Positions 1 to 11,600 of a stretch of 64,000 nucleotides of DNA are shown piece by piece. The stretch's first letter is position 1, and each line of letters starts with the position of its first letter. The DNA lies in NCBI GenBank assembly GCA_015847255.1, contig JADLZK010010448.1, positions 744,001 through 808,000 on the forward strand, written 5' to 3'. Position numbers and translations under genes: made by a program. This DNA is from Hyparrhenia diplandra. Taxonomy: Eukaryota > Streptophyta > Magnoliopsida > Poales > Poaceae. Under the pieces are notes generated by a model. The model was not told the DNA's origin. It worked only from the letters and a program-made list of their open reading frames with translations, and did no database searches.

Positions 1-337
1 CTCCGACCTAGCTCCATCCATCATCCATCCATCCATCTCTAAAGTAATCCACATGTTCATCGGCGTGCACATATCTTAGTGCTAGAAACAAGAAAAGTTC
101 TGCTGTGGCTCAGCAACATACCATTACTTCTATAGTATATATATATGAGCATTATTTGAGGGATTCCATATCGAGCTAGCTTTAACACTTGCCTGAAGTT
201 CCTTCATACCGAACATCAGATTCGAATAAATTTCAAAAATGTTTGTATACTCCTTGACTTGGATTGTTCAGAATAAGTAACCAACTTTCTGATATGCTCT
301 TCTCGCATGAATGAATGAATGATGTGGTGTGGTTCAG
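1..337 (+). other. Intron of the Aux/IAA gene
   Basis: This is non-coding AT-rich sequence that ends in the acceptor TTCAG at 333-337, directly before the domain IV exon. It starts outside the window. I see no repeat or second gene in it. Confidence 0.8.
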
Positions 338-763
338 GAAGCTGTGGGTCTCAAGGGATGAACGGCATGAACGAGAGCAAGCTGGTGGACCTGCTCAATG
401 GCTCTGAGTACGTGCCGACCTACGAGGACAAGGACGGCGACTGGATGCTCGTCGGCGATGTGCCGTGGGAGTGAGCACTGCTTCTTCCTGAATATTGCAT
501 CATCAGCTTCCTCACTGATCCTGGAATTTTCATTTCTTTTCAGGATGTTCGTCGAATCATGCAAGCGCCTCCGGATCATGAAAGGATCAGAAGCCATTGG
601 CCTAGGTGAGTTGACATTTATGATGAATTGATGATTATTAATCTCAACAAAAGGCAAGGTTCAGATGAAATTTTCTAGTAAATAAAGTTGCTCATTTCAT
701 TTGGTCTCCATCTCTGAATTTTCAGCACCGAGGGCCATGGAGAAATGCAAGAACAGAAGCTGA
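338..763 (+). CDS. Aux/IAA auxin-response repressor, 3' part (partial gene)
   Basis: This is the C-terminal third of an Aux/IAA protein, a short-lived nuclear repressor that binds ARF transcription factors and is degraded through TIR1/AFB receptors when auxin is present. Three exons can be read: 338-470, 544-605 and 726-763, with GT/AG borders and consistent phases. They encode the domain III/IV (PB1) end: GMNESKLVDLLNGSEYVPTY, the acidic EDKDGDWMLVGDVPW motif, the MFVESCKRLRIMKGSEAIGL segment and the APRAMEKCKNRS terminus before TGA. The KNRS end is typical of canonical Aux/IAAs. Domains I and II lie upstream of the window, so the degron cannot be checked. Rice chromosome 12 carries adjacent OsIAA30 and OsIAA31; one of these is a plausible identity, but I cannot choose between them from this fragment. 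Confidence 0.95.
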
Positions 764-2200
764 GGAGAAGATGGAAGCTTGCATTGCATCACAACACCAT
801 GGATGCAACGCAAGAACAACCGGTCTTTTGCAGCTCTGCTCGTCTCTGTATCATACTCGTCCCTGCTCTCCAAGCCTCTATATCTCCTGATAAATGAAGT
901 CATTTTGGTGTGTCAACTGTTCTATCTGTGCCAGTTTGTCAGTAAACGAGTCAGTCTGTGTTCATCTTGTCTTATACAGAAGAGAGAAGCCATGAACATG
1001 TACCTGTCCTACAACAATGTCTTTTTGCACTACCTGTTCTCTCTCTTCTCTCTTTTTTTTTATTTTTGGTGGCACAAAATGCAAAGGCACCCTGCTCCTA
1101 ATCAAGGGGCCCCTTTTGCATCTTGTCCATCAAAAGTTGTTTAATTATAATTACCACGGTGTGTCAGTGGAACAAATAATTGTTGCAAGCTGTTAAAAAA
1201 AAGTTGTATTGTAATATTGATCTCCCTCTCTTCCTTGTTATTTTCACCATCTTTGGTGTTCTGTTTTGTGTTGGGTTGGTTGGATAGACGTTGCACTGCT
1301 GTGCATACCTGTCTCTGTGTTTTTTTTATATATATGTGGTGCCAAGCCAATTTGGAGACAGGAATACAGGATCCATATAAAAAAACTTGGAGACATCACA
1401 CTCCAACCACTGCAAGCTTCACATACTATTATGAGGCATCACACTTTGCTGCATCTTTTGCTGTCTGCTGCAGTACTATTCTATACTACACATGCCAGTG
1501 TTTGGTACATTGTCCTGAATGATAAAGGGTTGCAAATGCAAGGTTGGCAGATGCCCAAAGTTGAGCTGTTGTTTTCTCTGTTTTCTAGAGAGAGAGAGAG
1601 AGAGAGGAGACATTGCATTGGAGTGCTGGAAGTTGTTGCCATGATTTTTGGGAACTTTCTGCTGCACCTTCCTAGTAGTAGCAATGAGTATCTCCCAACT
1701 AAAGGTGCTTTTGGACGTGTTTAATTAAGCAAAAACATATTTTGCCTTTGGAGATCATGTCCCCTAACAATGATGGCAGGCCAGCTTTGAGTCTTTTCAA
1801 GTGACTGCCCCTTGTCCGGCTTTATTTCAAGAAGACAATCTGTGCTGCCTGTACCAAGAAATTGTCCAGCGCACAGATGTTGTTGTTATCAATGGATAAC
1901 CATCCTTTTGCTGCCTAAAACTGATGCAGCAATCTTTTGATGAGCCACTGGGCAGCTTGTCCCCGAAGGTTACAGCATGTTTGTTTGGTGCATGAAGTTT
2001 CTACCATCCAAGTTTGACTACTACTTTCAGAATCATGGCCATTTGTAAACCAAAAATTTAGCGACTATTTACCCCTCGTTTTTTTGGAAAGTACACGTCT
2101 TCAAAAGCGTTCTACTCCCAAATGGAATGAAAATGTACAGAGGGTGAATGTTGAATGTTAGTTTTAGCAGAGAGAGAGAGAGAGACTGGCTTAGGCCTGT
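764..2200. other. Aux/IAA 3' UTR and gene-poor spacer
   Basis: The stop codon at 761-763 is followed by AT-rich, T-rich sequence that probably holds the 3' UTR. Two AG microsatellites occur, near 1588-1608 and 2170-2185. Long open frames here have no recognisable domain and overlap in several frames, so I read none of them as a gene. Confidence 0.6.
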
Positions 2201-2359
2201 GTGTCACGACCCGGATCAAGGCCGCAACAGATAAGTGGGTTGGACGGAATCTAGGTTAGAAAAGCACGGATCAAAGGAAGAAGAAGCACGAACAGCAGAG
2301 GGCTAGATCAGACGAAGCTTTCGTGTTCAGAGTTCAAGTTCAAGAGTTTTCAAATCGAT

Positions 2360-3065
2360 ACCTGGGATGACGGTTACAAGCGGCAATATTAGCCGCCGCC
2401 GTCGGCCACGACCACCCCTCAGGGCCGCCCACGCCCGGCCCGCCCGCGACGCCGGAGGCGGAGGCCGAGGCTCGTCGGAGCCGGAGCCGGAGGCGGTGAC
2501 CGAGGTGATGGCTGCGGCGACTGCGGACGGCGGAGGAGGTGACGATCAGAGACGGCGGCGCCGCTTAGGGTTGCCGAATTTAAGGGCGCCGCTTTAGGGT
2601 TGCCGGCGAAGGGCGCCCGCGAGAGGTTAGGGTTAGATGAGGTTTCCATTGCCCGCTGGTATATAAAGCGCCGGCCCGGGGCGCGTCAGAGCTGGCTGGG
2701 GCGGCGGCGGCTCGGCCGGGCGATGAGCTCGGCGGCGGGGGAGCTCCGGGCGTGGAGAGACCCATCCGGCTGGGTATGGGTCGTGGCGGGGAGCTGAAGG
2801 TAGTCCATGGGCGGCGGCGGATTCGAGCTCGAGAGGAGAGAAGAAGAAGGAAGGGGGGGGAAGGGCCTGCCGCCCGAGGGCGCCGTGGGGCTCGTCGAAC
2901 TCCGCAAGCCCTACGGCGCCGCGGGGGGGGCGGGGGCGGCGGGGACGGGGCGACGGGGATGGAGGTTGACGACGGCCGGCTCTAGGTTGACGACGGGGCG
3001 GGCCACTAGGTGGGCGCTTCTGGTCGGCGGCGCCGCAGCTAGCACGCCCGGTTACAAGTGGTTTT
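2360..3065. promoter_or_regulatory. GC-rich island with telo-box-like motifs and a TATA motif
   Basis: A sharp GC-rich block sits between AT-rich flanks. It contains three TTAGGGTT motifs (the complement of the plant telo-box AACCCTAA) within about 75 bases near 2566-2635, followed by a TATATAAAG motif at about 2660-2668 on the + strand. This is the composition of a plant promoter and 5' exon, but no open frame here matches a family I know. It may be a captured promoter/first-exon fragment, an old retrotransposon piece, or the start of a non-coding transcript. Confidence 0.35.
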
Positions 3066-3488
3066 GTATTCCCGCCAGCCAACAGGGTGGACTCAATACA
3101 TGACTACGACATGGCCTCCGCCCAATAACAACTAAGCCCAAGACAAAAGCAAAAAAACCGCAGCCCATCAGGACATCCCAGCCACCGGTCGGTTTCGCCT
3201 CCTCTGTTGTCTTACGCCGAACAGTCCTCCTCTTGTTGTTCGCGACACTGATCCTGACATTTTGCTCCTTCAATACAACAATAAAGCTCTTAAATCTTTT
3301 ATAGAACACAATTACGATATTGGACATAATTCTGAAGGCTGTTTCTTATTAAAAAAAATGTCAATAAATAAATTACTTATCCCTCCACTGTACATAGTGA
3401 AGGAATATCTTATTACATGCAACACAATCACCATGGAAACAGCCCACAGCAGCCTCCACAATCCTATTTCCTATCAAAGAGTAGGATT

Positions 3489-6400
3489 CTAGCTTGAGAT
3501 GTCCACTGATCTGATCACAAGGTCAGCATTCTTCCTTGATTCCAGGATAAGCTCTGCATTAGGTCGGTCGTTGTACGAGATCTGATTCACAAGACCAATT
3601 TCAAAACAATAAGAACTAGCACCATTCAGAAACTGAACATTGAGGAAAATGACAACAGCTGAACATGATTAATAGGGGAAAAGGTCCGCGTCCACAGTAA
3701 ATTGCCAGTAATGTATAGTTTTTTCTGGGAAAACCAGTGCATCATTTTTTGTCACTTGGTGTAAATGATTACAGAAGTTAAAATAAAGAATAGTTCGAAG
3801 GAGCATAAGAATAGTTCTTGAAAGAAACCGAAGTGCAGTTTTATAACCAAAGTGCAGTTTTATCTGAATTCATGCATGCATATACATGTGCATTCTTCAT
3901 TCTTGTGTGTGGTTAAGAAAACCAGGGTTAGTCAAGAGAATTACCCGCCATGCTGCTACATCTGGCTCTTTTCCTGGGAAGAGAAACAAAACAAACAATG
4001 AATACGAGGCATAAATAATATAGTGATCAAACGCTAACGGATTAGAGCAGACCTGTCGCAATATGTCTTTTTGAGCACTCTTTGCATGGAGATATCAATA
4101 TCAATGTCAATGAACCTAAGAACATAATTTTGGCCATTAGAAACCACTATTTTCACTCCAAAGTCGAATGATAATGAAGGGATACAAAAAAGGGTATGTA
4201 ATTATAGTTGCAGAGCCTGCATACTCACCATTTTTCATCAAACAAGTCCCTAATTTCAGTCCAAACATCTTCTTCCAGTAATAAATAGTTCCCTTCAACT
4301 ATCACAATTTTGTGCCTGCCAGAAGTCATGATAATTAGCAATCCGCTAGCATCAGACTCAAGATCTGTACTTAAAGTAACTGAGGCATTTCAGGAAAGAC
4401 GGTATCAATGCTGGCATGCAGTCATGACACATCGAAAAAGTTACAAGATATAGACAGATTGAAGAACAGCAACAAGATTAAGTTCTCATGAAGAATTCTT
4501 TGTGCTGCAACTTGCATACACAGGAACAGGGGAACAAAATTGGAGCTTAACATAATCATTCATAAAAAGAACTGGGAACTTAGGAGTAGTCAATATGATC
4601 ATGTGATAAAGAATAGCTATTGCATAAAATACAATGTTAGGGGATGCTAAGCCTAAGATTAAGTTGATCCAAAAGAGTCTATGACTCAAGTAACACATTA
4701 GAGTCCAAGCTAACTTACTGTGGCTTTACAAATATGTCGTTCTCAACTGGGTCACCAACACCATGATCAAATGATGGAGCATAAACTGAACCCTACAAAC
4801 CATGATGTTTAGAGGATCAGATTAAATAACATGCAGCACTCAAGAACTCATATTGCAGGACGTTGGTGCATACCTCTGTTCTTAGCGCCTGTAGACATTT
4901 CAGAAACAGTGATGGATTAAATGTCCAAGGTGCTTAAATCAATACCTGTGATGTTAGTATTTACCAGTATACAGTTTAAATGAAACAGATTAAACATAGA
5001 ACATTACACACCTCCTCTTCTTGCATGTGCTTCTTTTGGATCCTACAGGCACAAGTGTGTTAACAATTTCAGAAATAAACTGAAATTTAGATATGGATCA
5101 CTCAAAAATATAACAAACCTCCATTGCATCGAGCTGGGCATGATAAAGGTGGAAACCATCCATTGGCAACATCACAGCAATTTCCTCGGTAGGAAACAGG
5201 GTTCCGCTACCCTTTGCATGCTTCTGGGACCAAATCATATTAACACGTCGAACAACTTCAGAGGCAACTGTGGACTTGCCTGCACCAGGTGGGCCAGCTA
5301 GACCAACAATGTATCTGCCAAGGGCAGTCAAATGAATTGGTTTAGCAGAATATTATTCAGGAACTTTTCTTAAAAAAAATTCCAGCAATGCCTGGAAATT
5401 GTTAACATGCCATTAGATTTAGCACTGGGGAAAAAAGATCAGAGAAAATCAAGAAAACAAACTGGGCAAAAAGAATGGAACTTGCTATGCTTTGAATAGC
5501 AATTAAATACATCTGCTATTTGAAATGTCTTCTCATGTTGTACAGATCTAGCAGTTCCCAAGCTATGTAACTGAAGCCAATTCTGTTTTTCTTTAAATCC
5601 CAAACAAAAAAAAAAAAAGTGTCGAAGCTAATAGACTACAAGCATGACAGAAAATATTCAAGAATCAACATGTCCTAGTGCAGACATTCAAAACCAAACC
5701 GGTTTGGATGACGCAATTTGCAACAAAGAACATGATCACACAATAATCAATGTCCTAAACAGTACCAACAGGAAAGGCTTACTTTGAATCAAGATGTTCA
5801 ATATTCTTCAAGACAGAAAGAAGGTGCTCAGCCAAAGCGTCATATACCTCCTCCATCGACCTTCAAATTTAACATCAATTTTTATCAGTATGCCAATTAT
5901 CAAAGTTAAGAAGATCGAGCAATTGCAGATATAACCCTTCTGTTTTCAGACTGATTGGCCAAAATAGGCATAAGCAAAGAAACCATGACAAAGGAACAAG
6001 TTGCAAGCTGGTCATGGAAACAGAGCATGTCCAAAGCATTGCTACATATGATCCAGTTTGAACCACTGATCCAAAAAGAAAAGGGGTAGTAATGGCCTCT
6101 TCTTAATAACAATAAATTTGCACCAGCTCATGAAAAAGTGAAAAAAATACTCCTCTGTTTCAAATTGTAGTTCACTTTGGCTTTTCTAGATGCATTGATT
6201 TTTGCTATGTATCTAGACATAGTGTATAACTAGGTGCATAGCAAAAAAATCAATGTATCTAGAAAAGCCAAAGTGAACTACAATTTGAAACGGAGGGAGT
6301 ACTTATTTACTTATTTTTTTATAGGTGATTGCATCAACTAATTGTCTATCATCTCATAAATATCACTTCTGAAAAGTCAGATGTTCAGCAGGTTCTGGGA

Positions 6401-8385
6401 ATCTGTATATTGGGGAAAATGATGAAATTTGCTAGTTAGAACATGGCCACAGGGGTGAATGGTGAAATATGACATTATCAATGTGGAAGTGAACGTACTA
6501 TGTCAACTAATATGATACTTAATGGCTGGCAGAAGTTCAAATAGGATGTACAATTGCTCAGAAGACAATGCAAAACTAACAATCCTAAGTTTCATTTCAT
6601 GGTGCAACCCATTTTCCCAGCTGACCTGCACCTGCCCATACAAAAGCCATTGATTCTTAGCTAGGTCCAATATTTTGTCATAAATGACTAGTGCCACAAC
6701 TGAATTAGTAATGACTAATGAGATAATGACTTTCACAAAACATAGGGCAAAACCCAGGCCCCAGAGCACCAAGAAAATTGCAAGGCTAAGCTTAGAATTA
6801 TATGATACTAAAAGGAAATACTCCCTCCATTCCAAGTTATAAGTCGTTTTTGATTTTCTAGGTACATAGCTTTTTGCTATTTATCTAGACATAGTGTATA
6901 TATAGTTGCATAGCAAAAGCAATGTACTTAGTTAGAAAAAGCCAAAATGACATCATTTGGAATGGAGGGAGTAGTAATCAAGTGCGTTATTAAGAAGTGG
7001 CAATGGACCTTTTTCCAGTTACAACTTGCAGCTAAGAAATTGGCCACACCAAGACCATTGCATGCTGTGTAACGGACCACTGGAAACAGCCCTTCACTTG
7101 TGCCTGCTGTGCCCCTGGCCATAGAAGTTTGGCGCCTTGTGCTGGGGTGGGAACAATTTGATGTGGACTTAATTCGGCCCCAGGTGCAGCCATCTAGTGT
7201 GATGGGAAGAGGGAGCGGCCAACATCCCAAGGCATAGACGTAGACACTTCAACGGGTGGTCATCTACACAATGTGGAACATTTGGAAGGAAAGAAACAGA
7301 GAAAATTCGGTGATGGATGCCCCGCAGGTAGCCTCCAAAACCAAAGAGGACATCAACCTATGCTCTAGCGTCTTCAACAACCTGGCTTAGACCTTGTATC
7401 TATCCCCCAGGATGTGTGTGCTGTGTGCTTAGTTTTACTCTGTGCGCCCCCTTTTGGGTTCTTGTGCCGATGGCACTTTCTGTACACAAACTCTCTTTTC
7501 CTTCCTTAATTAAGAGGCAGAGCTCCTGCTAGGTTTCTTCAAAAAAAAAAAAAAGAGAGCCTTTGCCCCGTTACAGAATAAGAAGTGAGTCACAGCCGCT
7601 TACTTGGCTTCTATCTGCGGGGTTTGTTGTTTCTGATAGCAAGGAACCTGGAAGAAAACGAAGGAACAATGCTAGAGTCAAATAGTCACATGCTCAGCAA
7701 AGTGGGGGTAACAGCCTAACAGGAAAAAAACACGCTTACATTTTGTTTTTTGTTGTTTGAGTCTTGAAAGCTTGGGTATCGAGGAGATGCAGCCTGGAAG
7801 CTAGCAAGGACTGGAGGCATCGCCCCCATCAGTTTGCTTCTTATACCATAACTCCTACAAGCTACGAATCCTGCAGGGACAGCGGAAACATGGTCTTAAG
7901 CTACGCCTCAAAACCGCAACAGAAGGCGAGGTAAACACATCAGAGTTTGGATTTTGGCCATTTGGGGAATCAAAGGGGAAGACATTCAATTAGCACTAGC
8001 AGGCAGGCTTAAAGGTTTGCTTGCTGCCAGCAAGAAATTTGCATGGAACACTAGAAGGTACTACAAGCATTTGGTTACACAAATCCTGACAAATTGGAGG
8101 TCGAAATGCAGCAGGATTCAGTATGCCAGGAAGTCCAATCTGTTCGATTCTTTCCAGGCGAGAGGCCAAACTTGCAATTTTCTTGGATGGGAACGAAGTC
8201 GACGAAGGCAGAGGCAAACGCTAGCGCAGGGTTAAAGTGGAGCGAAATCCAGGCGCGGGAAGGGGATCGAAGGGCATCTTACCCGCCGGCCCCGGCCGGC
8301 GAAATGACGGCGGCCGGAGCAACCGCGCCTGCGCCGCCGCCGCCGCCACCACCTCCGTGGATGCGATTGAACTGTACAACTCCAT
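3489..8385 (-). CDS. P-loop kinase, uridine kinase/phosphoribulokinase-like
   Basis: Twelve exons read on the - strand: 8283-8385, 7740-7870, 7604-7647, 5783-5870, 5119-5314, 5012-5042, 4874-4932, 4729-4792, 4229-4315, 4053-4115, 3945-3973 and 3489-3581. Splice sites and phases agree. The start ATG at 8385 opens an Ala/Arg-rich leader (MELYSSIASTEVVAAAAAQ) that could be a plastid transit peptide. A Walker A motif GPPGAGKS follows, then LPMDGFHLYHAQLDAME, APSFDHGVGDPV, IVIVEGNYLLL and a C-terminal ISYNDRPNAELI segment. This order matches the uridine-kinase-like P-loop family (yeast YFH7 and plant homologues). The in vivo substrate is unknown to me. In exon 4053-4115 a run of five A (coding strand) where four are expected shifts the frame just after RVLK; removing one restores the expected RHIATG. 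The large intron 5871-7603 holds three mobile elements. Confidence 0.85.
6150..6299. mobile_element. Stowaway-type MITE (foldback) in kinase intron
   Basis: A 150-bp palindromic element starts CTCCTCTGTTTC and ends GAAACGGAGGGAG, flanked by TA on both sides (6148-6149 and 6300-6301). The arms are nearly perfect inverted repeats of about 65 bases. The terminal motif and TA target duplication define Tc1/mariner-derived Stowaway MITEs. Confidence 0.9.
6821..6971. mobile_element. Stowaway-type MITE, second copy in the same intron
   Basis: A 151-bp element with ends CTCCCTCCATTCC and GGAATGGAGGGAG lies between TA duplications (6819-6820 and 6972-6973). Its interior shares the ATCTAGACATAGTGTATA block with the element at 6150, so the two belong to the same family. 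The arms are more diverged than in the first copy. Confidence 0.9.
6990..7554 (+). mobile_element. 3' end of a non-LTR retrotransposon (LINE), 5'-truncated
   Basis: The + strand encodes the end of a plant LINE polyprotein in broken frames. A PLAIEVWRLVLGWEQF stretch resembles the zinc-binding end of reverse transcriptases, and YTMWNIWKERNRENS followed by VASKTKEDI is the usual LINE C-terminus. It runs into a 3' UTR and an A run at 7541-7554. There is no complete reverse transcriptase. The element is inserted antisense in the large intron of the kinase gene. The 5' boundary is approximate. Confidence 0.7.
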
Positions 8386-8645
8386 GGCAGGCTTACCCTT
8401 AGCAGCCTTCCACGCTAACAGAATCGACTGGCGATCGCGGTTGATCTACTGATTGAAGATAACTCAGAAAGGCGAATCGGATTGCGATTGGCAACGAAAC
8501 GGAGAGAAATTCAGAAATCGAATCGGGAGCTCGAGCAGGGATGGAATCAGAATGTGGTTTTTGCAGATCGGTCCTCATATTTACTGACATTTATTTAAGG
8601 GCCTCCCACGCGGACTAAAAATACACATAGGAGGACCTGACTGTA

Positions 8646-11600
8646 AAACTGCTCTAGCTCAAGAGACAGACACAGCCACAACACAGGATGCAATGCAAAG
8701 CAATATGGTGAATCAAAAGCAAATTATTTGTTCTGGATGGATGAACAAGAGCAAAAATACGGTTTCAAAGTACAGGAGTTTGGCCGGTTTGCATTGCATA
8801 CCGTTATTATCCTACAAATTCCACAAATTAAACACAGCATTAACAGAAGGAGCATGGTACAACACACCCAGATGGAACCGAACAATGAACATACAGGGTC
8901 TAGAGGCTTTGCTGAATCTGCGCCGCAGCTCCACCGCCGGATTGCAAGAAGTCTCACTTCACAGGCCAGCGCTTGCTCGCCGGCCTAGCCTAGTCGAGGT
9001 GAACTGTGCACTGGATCTTCCGTGGCCTGTCCCATTTCTCCGGCTCCTCCAGCTGCAGACAGTGCAAGAGTTGATCGCGCAAGTTGGATGAGAAGACGGA
9101 CAGACTAAAAGTTTGGTCTGATCAGACTCAGAGCAGAGACCAGAGGGGTGTTTTGCAAACCTGCTCCATCATGTAGTGGGCCACGTACACGCGCTTCGAC
9201 CCGTCTGCCAGCCGCTTGCATGGCTGACGGGTCTCTAAGCCCAGGAACCAGCACCTGATGAATTCGATCAGCGTGTCGCTGCACCCATTGACATGCACGT
9301 CCTTCAGCTTGGGGCACTGGATCGCAAGCTTCGCTGGACCGAAGTTATTATACAAGGATATCAGTGCTGAGCAGTACCCATGGAAACTTAGTTGTTATCT
9401 ACAGCCCGAGTTTCAAGATCCTGCAACAATGCGAGGATTGGCATCGCACCTGGGTGAAGATTCGTGCACGAGTTGAGATTCAGATCAACCAGCTCCGGGC
9501 AAACCACATACAGGCCCTGTCACACGTGAAAAGCAGTATATGAGCACGCAGCTGAACCATATGAACCGAACAATGATCCGTAAAGAATTTTTTTTGACAG
9601 TCAGATACAGCTTTTTTGACACTTACATCGATCCCCTGAACAGCCCCACAGGCTGAGCTTCTTCAAGTTGTTGTGCTTTACGATCAGATGCGGGCGAGTA
9701 GTTGGCTGCTTTCTGTAGACAGTTAATTTAGAGCAGAATCTGATCCCCGCCAGTGAGGTCACCGAAGTAGGATCTTCCAGCTTCAGGCTGGGGGGGTAGC
9801 ACATATGCTCATGCCGCAGTCCATGACCAGAAGGAGTGGCAACTGTCCTACAGCCACATGGACCCCAACTGTATATCAGGAGTGAACATAATTTGTTAGT
9901 ATCTGCAGGTATGGGCGTTGGAATTCTCTTTTGAAAGTGGACCAAAGGATACTTACTGGAGGTGATATTTGGGCACATTGCCAGGAGCAGATGTGTTAGG
10001 GTGTTAGGAACGTATTGCTGATCATCGCAACCCCATTGTCAGTAATGCCAGATCTGAATGAAGATATAAGCAAGCAAAACTAAGTAACTATTTCCATGTA
10101 ACTTTCCAGTGGCACAAAATCTAGGAAGTTTGTTCTGAGAATATAAGCATGCAAATTTTAAGTGATCAACTTCTGAAGTTAGACAAATATCTGGACCTCA
10201 TAAGGTGGTGTGCTTACCCACTTAAATCAAGCAGCTCCAAGCTTGTGTAAGAACGAACAATAGATGCAACAGCTGCATCATTTATTTTTGAACCTAGAAC
10301 CAATGACAGCATGCATAGGCCCCTGGTGAAAGGAGAAACAGAGAAGGTTAAACTTGCTGGTGAAATCAAAATACAACGGAGTCATAGCAAAGACTCCATG
10401 CAGTATCGTTTGCAAAAGAAAATATTCCATAAGGATCATGGCAAGATGTGGTGAACTGAATGATACCTGAGATTAGCACTCTCTAGAGCAAACACCACTT
10501 CATTGCATAAGCGAATTGATGAGATGTTCATTTTCCTCAAGTTTGGGCAGGTGCGGCCCAGACTATCCACTAGAGCAACCAGGTCAGTAGAATCATTATA
10601 TTGTTCGGGAAATTCCAGTGAGAGCTCGTTCAAATTGGGGCAGTTCATGACCTACAAGTTGATAGCGCAAATCAATATATAAAAGATATAAGATTAGGGA
10701 ATTGCATAGCAAATAAACTGCAAGCATATCTCGACGTACCACTTTGGTAAGGGAACGAAGACCTGACAACCAAAGTGTTGAAAGCGTTGAAGAGCTAACA
10801 TTGAGCAAACCAAGACTGCTACAGCCATCTAATTTAAGAACTGACAGAGATCGCTTCTCTGAAACAAACCTAGACAGCTCATCCCTGCATAGAACAGCAA
10901 GTGTCGGTTAGATACAACAAAAACTAAACGACAATTTAACATTATGAGGTGCAGGTATTGTTTTTAGATGGCTATGGTGACAATAAACTGCAAAGATGTC
11001 TAAAGAAACACTGAAATTATATGTTTTCAGCCAATAGCACTAAGTTTGGTACAGCAAATTAGCAAAAGGGTGTGTACTAGATACTGATCATAAACTCTCA
11101 TTTTCCATTCAACATGCAGCAGTGCATGCCAACATACCCAGTTATCATCATGAATGATTAAGTAGTGGGACTGGGGAGCTTTCAACATACCCAGTTATCC
11201 TGTTGGCTGAGCTATTGGCCATGCTGATACTCAGGGATTGCAAATTGGGGCAGGAAAATGCAATGCATGCCAACAGTTGGGCATCAACATCCCTGAAAAA
11301 TGTAGGAAAAAGAAATCCGGTCAGAACATTAAGTCTCACAACTAAGAAATTGAAACATAAAGGCAAGCACCAAAAGAACTAGACCTAGACGTACTATCCA
11401 CAAGACCCAAAGCAAGACAGGATTTCAGGTTCCCCGAATTATAACCAAGCAGGCAGGCAGATAACATCTGCATTTTGGTCCTCATCAGAACGAGAAATGG
11501 TATTCGAGAAAACTAGTATGAGAAATGGGACCGTTCCACTAAGTTTGAGAAATTGACTCATGCTGCATTACCCCATCTAGAATGGGTTGATCCCCCAAAC

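Noticed and set aside
2560..2640. Interstitial telomere repeat
   Set aside because: Only three separated TTAGGGTT motifs, not a (TTTAGGG)n array; better read as telo-box-like promoter motifs.
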